Below, one piece after another: positions 8,437 through 15,320 of a stretch of DNA of 52,559 bases. The translations under genes were made by a program, and so were the position numbers. Every line of letters begins with the position of its first letter. Position 1 is the stretch's first letter. The DNA is from Candidatus Dormiibacterota bacterium. Lineage in GTDB: Bacteria; Chloroflexota; Dormibacteria; Dormibacterales; Dormibacteraceae. Under the pieces are notes generated by a model. That model made no database searches, was not told the origin of the DNA, and saw nothing but the letters and a program-made list of their open reading frames with translations. The stretch is taken from NCBI GenBank assembly GCA_003151935.1, contig PLYZ01000029.1:1-52559 (forward strand), read 5' to 3'.

Positions 8437-9327
8437 ATGAGCGACGCCCGCCTGACGACCGAGTATTTGGCGGAGCTCCATGTGCACCTTGAGGGCACAA
8501 TCCGGCGTGAGACGGCGATGACCATGTCCGTCCAAAACGGGCTGCCAGAGCCTCCTCAATACGAGTATTCGGATCTAGCCGGCTTCCTGGCCGTCTACGG
8601 GCTGGTCAGCGGGTGCATGGTGACGAGCCACGATTTCGAGCGGGTCATTTTCGAGCACGGTGAGGCCATGGCCAGCCAGCACATCACGTATGCCGAGATC
8701 AGCTTCAACCCGAGTCTGCACGTAGCTGACGGATGGATCGATGGCGTCGTCCGCGGCCGCGCGTCTGTCGCCCAGGAGTTCGGGATCGAGATCGCCTGGT
8801 TGGTTGAGCTTGTCCGTGGCGGGTCCGCCACAGCCAATGAACGAGCGCTTGACATCGCGCTCACCACTGAAGGAGTGGTCGGCGTCGGCTTGGTGGGGAA
8901 TGAGTCGATCTCCGCAGCGCCCCTGGCCGGTCTGGTTGAGCGCGCGCATGCCGCCGGGCTCGGCTTCATGCCGCATGCCGGGCAGGTTGGAGGTCCGGAT
9001 GTCGTTCGTGAGGCAGTGGAAGTGTTGGGAGCAACGCGAGTCGCTCACGGCGTCGGTGCTGAGCCTGACGCCGACGTGCTTCGGCTGCTGGTCGATCGCG
9101 GGGTTTGCCTCTGCGTGTGCCCGTCAAGCAACGCGCGGATTGGCCTCAAACCCAATTTCCGAAAATTTGCGGATCTGAGCATCCCCCTGGTGGTCAACAC
9201 CGACGATCCGGCCTTGGTGCCGACCACCCTACAACGGGAATTAGCGGTCGCCGAGACTGCTCACCGTCTCAACCGTGGAGCGCTGATAGCCGCGGCTTGG
9301 CAGCACCGCTTTGGTCGCCATGGCTAG
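8437..9327 (+). CDS. Adenosine deaminase-like metal-dependent hydrolase, catalytic Glu replaced
   Basis: A 296-residue protein of the adenosine/adenine deaminase family, somewhat shorter than the usual 330-340. Metal ligands are recognisable: ELHVHLEG (His15, His17), His180 in PHAGQ, and the NTDDP motif with Asp256 and Asp257. The active-site His of VAHGVG is His204. The family's HAGE motif reads HAGQ: position 183, the catalytic Glu that protonates N1 of the purine, is Gln. The C-terminus also stops early after AAAWQHRFGRHG. Deaminase activity is therefore doubtful; it could be inactive, altered in substrate, or carry a sequencing error (one base, CAG for GAG). I start at ATG 8437, immediately before the conserved region. 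Confidence 0.8.
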   Translation: MSDARLTTEYLAELHVHLEGTIRRETAMTMSVQNGLPEPPQYEYSDLAGFLAVYGLVSGCMVTSHDFERVIFEHGEAMASQHITYAEISFNPSLHVADGWIDGVVRGRASVAQEFGIEIAWLVELVRGGSATANERALDIALTTEGVVGVGLVGNESISAAPLAGLVERAHAAGLGFMPHAGQVGGPDVVREAVEVLGATRVAHGVGAEPDADVLRLLVDRGVCLCVCPSSNARIGLKPNFRKFADLSIPLVVNTDDPALVPTTLQRELAVAETAHRLNRGALIAAAWQHRFGRHG

Positions 9328-9352
9328 TCGCTGGCTCAAGCTTGAAAGGAGG

Positions 9353-9745
9353 CTAAAACTCGGCTGGTCCGATGACGCCCACAACGCTGGATCCGCCCGC
9401 TTTCAGCTTTGCATCCGTAGTCAAGAGCCGGCACTTCAATATTCGTGCCAAAGCAAGGTACTCGGCGTCGTAGGTCTTGGCCCACCCCAAACGGTCGGCG
9501 ATCCGCCACGCTTCTTCTATGAGGCCCTTGGGCCGTCGAGGGCTGACTGCAGCAACAGACAGCCGTTTCAGCGCGATGTTTGCGAGCTCGCCGGAGATTT
9601 CCTTGCGCCACCGCAGTTCGTGTAGTACAGAGGAAGCCTCGGACCACATCAAATGAGGCGCCACCAGCTCTTCCCGGCCGAGGGCCTTCAGCCCAGTCTC
9701 AGATAAGCAGGCGGTGATTACGACCGCAGCGTCGACAACCAACAC
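9353..9745 (-). CDS. PIN-domain ribonuclease, probable toxin (VapC-like)
   Basis: A 130-residue PIN domain, the usual size for VapC-type toxins, which cleave RNA using acidic residues around Mg2+. The acidic positions are visible: VVDAAVVITA near the start, WSEASSVLHELR, KTYDAEYLALA and LLTTDAKL near the end. I start at GTG 9743-9745, one base after the stop of the HTH antitoxin gene. The frame extends further upstream, but only over the antitoxin gene. The one-base spacing and gene order fit a toxin-antitoxin operon. Confidence 0.8.
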   Translation of the reverse strand: MLVVDAAVVITACLSETGLKALGREELVAPHLMWSEASSVLHELRWRKEISGELANIALKRLSVAAVSPRRPKGLIEEAWRIADRLGWAKTYDAEYLALARILKCRLLTTDAKLKAGGSSVVGVIGPAEF

Positions 9746-9746
9746 G

Positions 9747-9992
9747 TCAGCGAGAGGCGCGCGAAGACCGAATCGCAGCCACGACGTCGGGCATCCGTTC
9801 GCCGGTGGCCGTGCGCTGCCAGGGCGCTGGAAGCGGCAGCGTGGCATCACCGGTCAGGTGGGCCAAGTCGTCCTCATCGATCAGGTGCTGCGTGCCGATC
9901 CTGGTCGCCTTTAGCCTGCCCGAACGGATCCAGCGGCGCACCGTTTCTGGGTCTCGTTTGGTTCGGCGGGCTGCTTCCGGCACTGTAAGCAT
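9747..9992 (-). CDS. Excisionase-type helix-turn-helix protein, probable antitoxin
   Basis: An 81-residue protein whose first 50 residues form a MerR/excisionase-type helix-turn-helix: LTVPEAARRTKRDPETVRRW, then IRSGRLKATRIGTQHLIDEDDL. The C-terminal 30 residues (PAPWQRTATGERMPDVV) would be the toxin-binding tail. It lies directly upstream of the PIN-domain gene, whose start follows after one base. In this type of pair the HTH protein usually neutralises the toxin and represses the operon. A possible leftward promoter is just upstream of its ATG. Confidence 0.8.
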   Translation of the reverse strand: MLTVPEAARRTKRDPETVRRWIRSGRLKATRIGTQHLIDEDDLAHLTGDATLPLPAPWQRTATGERMPDVVAAIRSSRASR

Positions 9993-10312
9993 TGTCGCTA
10001 CATACTACAACAACTCGAATGGCTTCCAACAGTAGCGTCGGCGCAAAGGCGTGCGATTTAGATCCCCGGTGATCTGCGACTGGCCGCCAGTGAAGAGGAG
10101 AAAGACCAAGGCTGCCACCGCCGCCTTGCTGCGGAGGAACCACTCCCGGGGGGTTAAACGTTTGGGTTCTCCCCGCAGCGGGTGGGCTACAGCGTGGCGA
10201 GCCTTGCTCGGCGAGTCGTCAAGTAGAGGCTTGATAGCTGACTTGACGCGCCGGAAGATCGCCAGGGATCGTCTGCGAATTCGGCTTCGTTAAACCAGTT
10301 GTCGATCGCTGC
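9993..10312. other. Intergenic region without a supported gene
   Basis: About 320 bases separate the toxin-antitoxin promoter from the promoter of the small peptide gene. On the minus strand a short open stretch around 10050-10150 encodes a hydrophobic run (AAVAALVFLLFTGG) but has no start codon or ribosome site. It may be a gene remnant. Nothing else is supported. Confidence 0.4.
10002..10029 (-). promoter_or_regulatory. Possible promoter of the toxin-antitoxin operon
   Basis: Read leftward, TTGGAA (10024-10029) and TAGTAT (10002-10007) are separated by 16 bases, a fair sigma70-type match. Transcription would begin about at 9995, almost on the antitoxin ATG at 9992, giving a leaderless or nearly leaderless message. 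Confidence 0.4.
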
Positions 10313-10341
10313 TTGACGATCGGGCTTGTGGCTGTTATATG
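10313..10341 (+). promoter_or_regulatory. Extended -10 promoter of the small secreted-peptide gene
   Basis: TTGACG (10313-10318), a 17-base spacer, and TATATG (10336-10341) preceded directly by TGT (10333-10335, the TGn of an extended -10). The predicted start near 10348 gives a leader of about 40 bases that ends in the AGGAGG site of the peptide gene. Confidence 0.6.
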
Positions 10342-10389
10342 GCCCCCAACGGCCGGCGCCGTCCGGCTCATTCCATAGGAGGCGCAACC

Positions 10390-10485
10390 ATGCGCAGCTT
10401 CATTCTCTCCTCGGTCCTAGCCCTCGCTGCATTGATGCTGACCGTTGTCACGGTCTTGGCAGACAGCACAGGGCCCGGAATTTAG
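10390..10485 (+). CDS. 31-residue secreted peptide (candidate signalling pre-peptide)
   Basis: A very short gene that I support on three grounds. It has a consensus ribosome site AGGAGG (10377-10382) seven bases before ATG 10390. It has a well-formed extended -10 promoter 49 bases upstream. Its product, MRSFILSSVLALAALMLTVV followed by TVLADSTGPGI, looks like a Sec signal sequence: basic residue 2-3, hydrophobic core at 4-23, and a possible VLA-D cleavage site leaving DSTGPGI. That is the size and form of Phr/PapR-type pre-peptides. The next gene encodes an HTH-TPR protein, the architecture of RRNPP peptide receptors. No family match can be claimed. It could also be a small membrane protein or a decayed leader. 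Confidence 0.55.
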   Translation: MRSFILSSVLALAALMLTVVTVLADSTGPGI

Positions 10486-10497
10486 TCCGAGCGTTCG

Positions 10498-10582
10498 GCC
10501 CGCGTGGCTTTCATTACAACCTCCAGACCATGGGCGTGATATAACGCCGCTATCACCAAGCGTCAAGCCAAGCCACGCGGGC
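10498..10582 (+). promoter_or_regulatory. 13-bp perfect inverted repeat with nested alternative hairpins upstream of the HTH-TPR gene
   Basis: GCCCGCGTGGCTT (10498-10510) is the exact reverse complement of AAGCCACGCGGGC (10570-10582), with a 59-base loop. The loop holds two mutually exclusive small hairpins: GGCGT/ACGCC (10533-10537 with 10544-10548) and GTGATA/TATCAC (10536-10541 with 10551-10556). There is no T-run, so a simple terminator is unlikely. The right arm lies inside the apparent N-terminal coding frame of the regulator. A structured leader affecting translation of the regulator is a reasonable inference. Confidence 0.5.
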
Positions 10583-10647
10583 GCCTGCCCGGCATCGAGG
10601 TCGATCCTGCACTCGTCAGGCAGGCTCGACTTGACGCCGGACTCAGC

Positions 10648-11913
10648 ATGTCTCGACTGGCCGGATCGGACTTCACCCGACAGACAGTCTTCCTGATCGA
10701 GGCGGGCCAGACCCGGCCTTCAATGCGAACGCTCGAGATCATTGCCAGCCGGACTGGAAAGCCAGTTCGACACTTTCTCAGGGAATCTTCAGTAAATCCA
10801 CGGTCGGACGGTCGCGCGGTGGCTGATGCTCGGGTGGAAGAGCTCCAGGCCCTCTGCTTGCAACTCCAGTTCGACCAGGCAATCGCGCTGGGCCTTCCGC
10901 TGCTTGAGCACCCGATGGCGCCGACGGTTGAAGCTTATGTAAGGCACTACGTAGGTCAGGCCTTGGTGCGCTCAATGCGCCCTGATGAGGGCTTGGAGCA
11001 CTTACGCCGTGCGCAGGTCCTTCTCGAACATGAGCCGGACCCTTGGCTGGCTGTCGAGTGCGCCGACTGGGAAGCCAGCGCTCTCTACTTGAAAGAGGAC
11101 GCTCGGGCCCTGTCGGTTGCCGAGAGGGCGCTCACCTTGTGTCGCACAACCCAGCCCCGACTTCCTGGAACTGAAGCTCGGATTCTCGAGCACATCGCCA
11201 CCATCCACGTAAAGAACCACACGTATGACCGGGCCATAGCCTTCTATGAAGAAGCGCTTCATGTGGCCGGCACCATGCGCGATCTACCGCGACTAGGCAG
11301 GACATATCACGGCCTCAGCATCGCCTACCAGGAGCGTGGTGACATCGGCAGGGCGATCGAATACACCCACAAGGCTCTTGCGCTTTATGCCCTTGAACAT
11401 GACACGGCGCTGCTGGCTCGTGGCGAGAACGAGCTCGGCCTGCTTCTGATGCGACAGGGCCAGATGGAGCGGGCGGGGGAAACTCTTCGATCCGCCTTGG
11501 CACATTTCGACGAAGCTGGCACCGAGGTGGCGAAGAGCCACGTGCTACTGAGCCTCGGCGAACTTCAGCTACGAGTCGGGCGGTATGCCGATGGCATCGT
11601 GTTTGTCAAAAAGGCGATCGATCTGGCGAAGCGACTCGACGAACGCCTGGCTCAGGCAAGCGGACATGGACTGCTCGGCCAGCTGTACGAGCGTGGCGAC
11701 AAGCACGAGCTAGCCGATAAGCAGTTCCGTCTGGCAATACGACTGCTCGGTGGGCTGGGACTGAGAGAACGACTCGCCGAAGCTCACGCCGCGTACGCGG
11801 AGGTACTTGACGCGCGCGGCGACGGCCGCAGTGCCAGCCGGCACTGGAAACTGGCCGCCAAGCTCGCCTTGCGGCGGCAATCCGTCGACGCCCCAGCCAC
11901 GCGAGCCGTCTAG
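10648..11913 (+). CDS. HTH-TPR transcriptional regulator (RRNPP-like architecture)
   Basis: A 421-residue protein from ATG 10648: the second half of a Cro/CI-type helix-turn-helix (about residues 1-50, TRQTVFLIEAGQTRP), then about 350 residues of helical repeats with TPR signatures (AFYEEALHVAG, GLSIAYQERGDIGRAIEYTHKAL, GELQLRVGRYADGIVFVKKAI, YERGDKHELADKQFRLAI). HTH plus TPR is the architecture of RRNPP receptors (PlcR, NprR, Rap without HTH), which bind small re-imported peptides. The first HTH helix (ALVRQARLDAGLS) is encoded in frame upstream, back to 10540, but no ATG, GTG or TTG occurs there. Initiation may use CTG 10585 or ATC 10552, or the gene may be damaged. A 31-residue secreted-peptide gene lies directly upstream. 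Confidence 0.8.
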   Translation: MSRLAGSDFTRQTVFLIEAGQTRPSMRTLEIIASRTGKPVRHFLRESSVNPRSDGRAVADARVEELQALCLQLQFDQAIALGLPLLEHPMAPTVEAYVRHYVGQALVRSMRPDEGLEHLRRAQVLLEHEPDPWLAVECADWEASALYLKEDARALSVAERALTLCRTTQPRLPGTEARILEHIATIHVKNHTYDRAIAFYEEALHVAGTMRDLPRLGRTYHGLSIAYQERGDIGRAIEYTHKALALYALEHDTALLARGENELGLLLMRQGQMERAGETLRSALAHFDEAGTEVAKSHVLLSLGELQLRVGRYADGIVFVKKAIDLAKRLDERLAQASGHGLLGQLYERGDKHELADKQFRLAIRLLGGLGLRERLAEAHAAYAEVLDARGDGRSASRHWKLAAKLALRRQSVDAPATRAV

Positions 11914-11960
11914 CGATCCAGTCGCCTCGGAACCTTGCGGGGTTGGCTTCGGTAACGGTT

Positions 11961-11988
11961 CGGCCCTCCTGTAAAGGGCCGTCAGCAT
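11961..11988 (+). terminator. Weak hairpin terminator after the HTH-TPR gene
   Basis: CGGCCCT (11961-11967) pairs perfectly with AGGGCCG (11975-11981) around a seven-base loop, followed after a few bases by TTTT. The stem is short and the T-run is poor, so termination is only possible. Confidence 0.35.
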
Positions 11989-12125
11989 TTTGACGACGTA
12001 AGTGCCCAATGGCGTCTTGCGCTGATGCACTCGGCAAAGAGCGGCAATTGCGACACGGTCCACGTTCAGACCGGAGTTCGGGGTTCAGTCGAGGCAGCTG
12101 TCGATCTGCGGTCTATCCTCACTCT

Positions 12126-12503
12126 ATGAGCGCTTTCACCGACCACGAGATCGAATACTTGAGAAGCCAGCGGCTCGGTCGACTGGCCACGGTCGGTTCA
12201 GACAGCCGTCCCCACGTGGTTCCGGTGGGATTCCACTACAACGCCGAACTTGACACGATCGACATCGGCGGGCACGGCGGATTCTCGACCAGAAAGAAGT
12301 ATCGAGACGTGCTCGCGAATCCCAATGTCGCATTCGTCGTGGACGACAACCCGTCGGTTCAGCCGTGGGTCGTGCGCGGCCTCGAGATACGTGGGGAGGC
12401 TGCGGCTCTAGAGGTGGGCGGCAAGGAGATCATGCCCAGCTTCGATGACGCGATGTTCCGAATCCGGCCGGCACGCGTCCGAAGTTGGGGAGTGAATACC
12501 TGA
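12126..12503 (+). CDS. PPOX-class, probably F420-dependent, flavin/deazaflavin-binding protein
   Basis: A 125-residue split-barrel protein of the pyridoxamine 5'-phosphate oxidase-like superfamily, closest in motif content to the F420-dependent subgroup of mycobacteria and other actinobacteria. Diagnostic stretches are EIEYLRSQRLGRLATV, PHVVPVGFHYNAELDTIDI, STRKKYRDVLANP, VAFVVDD and a C-terminal RIRPARVRSWGVNT. Members reduce or bind small substrates with F420H2; the reaction is unknown for this subgroup. The frame extends upstream to 12009, but similarity begins at ATG 12126. Confidence 0.85.
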   Translation: MSAFTDHEIEYLRSQRLGRLATVGSDSRPHVVPVGFHYNAELDTIDIGGHGGFSTRKKYRDVLANPNVAFVVDDNPSVQPWVVRGLEIRGEAAALEVGGKEIMPSFDDAMFRIRPARVRSWGVNT

Positions 12504-12570
12504 GCTCGCCTCAACGATTAACCGGCCGAGTGCTTGGAATCGTCCATCTACGGCCGAGGTTCTAAGGCCT

Positions 12571-13152
12571 GTGATCGACTTTGGACCTGTGCACCGTCGC
12601 GAGGCCAGCATCCAGGACCTAGCGGCTGGACTCGACCGCAACGATCTGGCCAGGCTCACCAACGAGATGTGCGATCTTCAACTCACTTCGATCGTGGAGG
12701 CTTTCGACGCGGATGTAGTGATGGTGCCTGAGGACTCCGAGGCCAGCGACAAATACGCCGCCAGGCCCGAGGACGTCGGTCTTTCCTGGACGCTCGGTCA
12801 TGTTGTCGTCCACACGACTGCTTCGTCGGAGGAGTCGGCGGCGCTCGCGCTCGTTCTGGCTCGAGGACTTGCAGTAGAGGGCCGTTCCCGCTACGAGGTG
12901 CCTTGGGAAAGCGCGCGGACGATCGCTTTCCTCCGCCACCGCATCGAGGAGAGCCGCGGCATGCGTCTGGCAATGCTCGCGGCCTGGCCTGACGAGCCTC
13001 ACGTCGACAATTTCTACGCCCCCTACGAGGGTCGCCCGCCGATGAACGCCGTGGGCCGTTTCCTGGGCGGCCTTGCGCACGATGACTCGCACCTGCAGCA
13101 GATGCGCAAGATCGTGGGCCAGGCCAGGCAAGCGGCCCCGGCCCCAGGCTAG
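12571..13152 (+). CDS. DinB-like metal-binding four-helix protein
   Basis: A 193-residue, all-helical protein starting at GTG 12571. It has the spaced histidines of the DinB/YfiT-like superfamily: a central LGHVVVHTTASSEES and a C-terminal GGLAHDDSHLQQMRKIV that would supply the metal site. Members often act as thiol-dependent transferases with mycothiol or bacillithiol, but this branch is uncharacterised. It follows the PPOX gene by 67 bases and may be cotranscribed. It converges on the gluconokinase gene with only 20 bases between stops. Confidence 0.75.
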   Translation: MIDFGPVHRREASIQDLAAGLDRNDLARLTNEMCDLQLTSIVEAFDADVVMVPEDSEASDKYAARPEDVGLSWTLGHVVVHTTASSEESAALALVLARGLAVEGRSRYEVPWESARTIAFLRHRIEESRGMRLAMLAAWPDEPHVDNFYAPYEGRPPMNAVGRFLGGLAHDDSHLQQMRKIVGQARQAAPAPG

Positions 13153-13172
13153 AGATCGGACGTTCTTAGGCG

Positions 13173-13727
13173 TCATTCAGGGTTCCCAAGTCCGAGCTCT
13201 CGCAATATGCCATTGGCGATCACGCCTGGCGGCGGGCCGATATCCACCCGGATGTGCGGCTCGTCCGGCCCGGGATCCTCGAGGTCCGCGAACTGGCTGT
13301 CGAGCAGGCTCGCGGGCATGAAGTGCGATTGCCGGGCGGCCATGCGCGGCGCAATGGTCGCCTTGGAACCCGCTAGAAACACGAACACGACGCCCGAACC
13401 TCGCCGATTGATCACGTCTCGGTAGGAGCGCTTGAGGGCCGAACACGTGATGAGGCCGTTTTCTCCGGCATTGAGGCGGCTGTCGACCCATTCCGCGACC
13501 ATCGCGAGCCATTGCAGGCGGTCTGCATCGGTGAGCGCTTGTCCAGCCCTCATCTTCTCGATGTTCGCCTGAGGGTGCAGCGCGTCGCCCTCCTCGAACG
13601 GCCAACCCAGGCGGCCGGCGAGGATGCCCGCCACCGTTGTCTTTCCAGAACCGGACACGCCCATGAGAACCAACACCACGGGCTGCGCCAACGGCCTCAC
13701 GGGTTGAGCTGCATCTCCCATTTCCAT
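13173..13727 (-). CDS. gntK: Gluconokinase
   Basis: A 184-residue P-loop kinase that phosphorylates gluconate to 6-phosphogluconate with ATP, feeding the pentose phosphate or Entner-Doudoroff routes. The Walker A GVSGSGKTT is at residues 23-31. EGDALHPQANIEKMRAGQAL (substrate/lid region), LITCSALKRSYRD and SHFMPASLLDSQF are family signatures. It has an N-terminal extension of about 15 residues, so Met3 is an alternative start. The gene begins 31 bases inside the end of the PfkB-type sugar kinase gene and is the last gene of the leftward MarR-MFS-hydrolase-kinase-kinase operon. Confidence 0.92.
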   Translation of the reverse strand: MEMGDAAQPVRPLAQPVVLVLMGVSGSGKTTVAGILAGRLGWPFEEGDALHPQANIEKMRAGQALTDADRLQWLAMVAEWVDSRLNAGENGLITCSALKRSYRDVINRRGSGVVFVFLAGSKATIAPRMAARQSHFMPASLLDSQFADLEDPGPDEPHIRVDIGPPPGVIANGILRELGLGNPE

Positions 13728-14614
13728 GGTGGGTCGGCGCCGGCACGGGTGCAGGTCAGTGCGCCGGCCCGGCAGGCAAACTCGAGAGCCGCCGCGAGAT
13801 CGTCTTGCTCGAGGAAGAGATCTGCGCGGAGCGCACTTTGATCATGCAGCCATGCCAGGAGAGCGGCCCCGAAGGCGTCGCCGGCTCCGATCGTGTCGAC
13901 GACTTCGACCTGTGGGGCGTCGACATGTATTCTGGCGCCCCGATGGGCGCCGAATGCGCCTCGAGCCCTCAGGGTCACGACGACCAGGCTCACGCCGTCG
14001 CGGAGAATCTGGTCGGCTGCGAGCTCGTACCCGAGCTGTGGGTAGATCCAGGCCAGATCGGCCTCGCTCGCCTTGACGATCGTGCTCTGAGAGATCGCGG
14101 TTTGCAAACGCTCGCGGTATTCGGAGTCAGGGACAAGCCCGACCCGGATGTTGGGATCCAGCATCACCAAACGCCGGTCGCGCTCACGACTGACCAGCTC
14201 CGCAAGCGTCGACGCCATGGGCTCGAGCACAAGCCCCAGCGTGCCCACGTGCAATGCGGTCACGTCCGGGCCGAAATGTTCGGGGAGCATGTCAAGCGTG
14301 AGGTTGGGTGCGGACGTCCCCTGGACCAGGAACTGGTACTCGGCGAAGCCTTCGCTGTCAATGTCGGCAATCGCGACGGTGGTCGGTTCGGGACCGATGC
14401 TTGCAAGTTCGAGGTGCGCTCCTTCGGAGACCAGCAGACCGGCCAGCTCGCGTCCGAAAACGTCCTCCGAAAGACGCCCTAGAAAGGCGGTTGGCACCCC
14501 AAGTCGCGCCAGGGCTCGTGCGGTGTTGAACGGCCCTCCGCCCGGTGCGGCCCGCTGAGTGCCGTCCCCATTGTGGATCCTGTCGATCAACGCCTCGCCG
14601 CAAACTACGATCAC
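13697..14614 (-). CDS. PfkB-family sugar kinase (fructokinase-like)
   Basis: A 305-residue ribokinase/PfkB-family kinase. The N-terminal signature GGGPFNTARALARLG (about residues 25-39) and the C-terminal signature DTIGAGDAFGAALL (about residues 240-253, with the catalytic Asp in GAGD) are both intact. The VCGEALID start resembles fructokinase and 2-keto-3-deoxygluconate kinase groups. With gluconokinase next to it, a sugar-acid or hexose is a likely substrate, but this is inference. It starts at GTG 14614, 21 bases after the preceding metallo-hydrolase gene, and overlaps gntK by 31 bases. Confidence 0.9.
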   Translation of the reverse strand: MIVVCGEALIDRIHNGDGTQRAAPGGGPFNTARALARLGVPTAFLGRLSEDVFGRELAGLLVSEGAHLELASIGPEPTTVAIADIDSEGFAEYQFLVQGTSAPNLTLDMLPEHFGPDVTALHVGTLGLVLEPMASTLAELVSRERDRRLVMLDPNIRVGLVPDSEYRERLQTAISQSTIVKASEADLAWIYPQLGYELAADQILRDGVSLVVVTLRARGAFGAHRGARIHVDAPQVEVVDTIGAGDAFGAALLAWLHDQSALRADLFLEQDDLAAALEFACRAGALTCTRAGADPPWKWEMQLNP

Positions 14615-14635
14615 GGAGCGGGGCTCTAGAGACCG

Positions 14636-15316
14636 CTAGTGGTTGACAGGCGGTGCTGGCATCACGATGAGCCGCCCGTCTTCCGGCCGCATTTCATCGG
14701 TGTCGAAAGCGGACCGGTCTAGCGCCACGACCTCGCCCTTCACAGCCTGGAGAAATGCGTCGGCGGTGTCGAGGAAGGAGATGGCGGGAGTTCGGTAGTG
14801 CATCGGGACCACCCAGGAAGGGTTGAGTTCCTCCACAAGGTCGGCAGCCATGCGGCCGTCGATGGTTGCCATCCCGCCGACTGGCACAAAGAGCAGATCA
14901 ACGTCTCCGATCGCCGCCCTTTGCGCCGAGCGCAGCTCCGCCTGGCCAAAGTCGCCCATGTGACATACGCGGATCCCACCCAGCTCGAACAGGTAGATCA
15001 CGTTGGCTCCCCGCTTTGTGCCGGCGACCGCATCGTGTTCGGAAGCGACCCCGATGACGCGACCCATCGGGGTATCGAAGGTTCCCGCGGAGGACCGCAC
15101 GGTCTGCGTCACACCGCTGACCACCTGCACAGCGTTGTGGTCTCCGTGCTCGTGGGTGACCAGAAGTAGATCGGCGGTCGCGTCAGCGATCGCCGGATAG
15201 TTCCAGATCATGCCTCGGGCCCTCGCGCCCTCCATGTCGCCGAAGGGGTCGATGAAAACCGCATTGCTTTCTCCAACCAGCGCGAAAGCCGACTGGCCGT
15301 ACCACCTCACCTTCAC
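14636..15316 (-). CDS. Metallo-beta-lactamase-fold hydrolase (UPF0173-like)
   Basis: A 226-residue protein of the beta-lactamase-like superfamily, UPF0173/L-ascorbate-6-phosphate lactonase-like group. The metal motif HEHGDH, GDFG with the later ligand Asp, and a C-terminal VVPMHYRT are visible. I start at GTG 15316, five bases after a GAGGTGAT ribosome site. The frame continues to a TTG at 15364, but that part lies over the transporter gene. The start is four bases from the transporter stop, so the genes are probably cotranscribed. The substrate is not known. Confidence 0.85.
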   Translation of the reverse strand: MKVRWYGQSAFALVGESNAVFIDPFGDMEGARARGMIWNYPAIADATADLLLVTHEHGDHNAVQVVSGVTQTVRSSAGTFDTPMGRVIGVASEHDAVAGTKRGANVIYLFELGGIRVCHMGDFGQAELRSAQRAAIGDVDLLFVPVGGMATIDGRMAADLVEELNPSWVVPMHYRTPAISFLDTADAFLQAVKGEVVALDRSAFDTDEMRPEDGRLIVMPAPPVNH

Positions 15317-15320
15317 AGGA

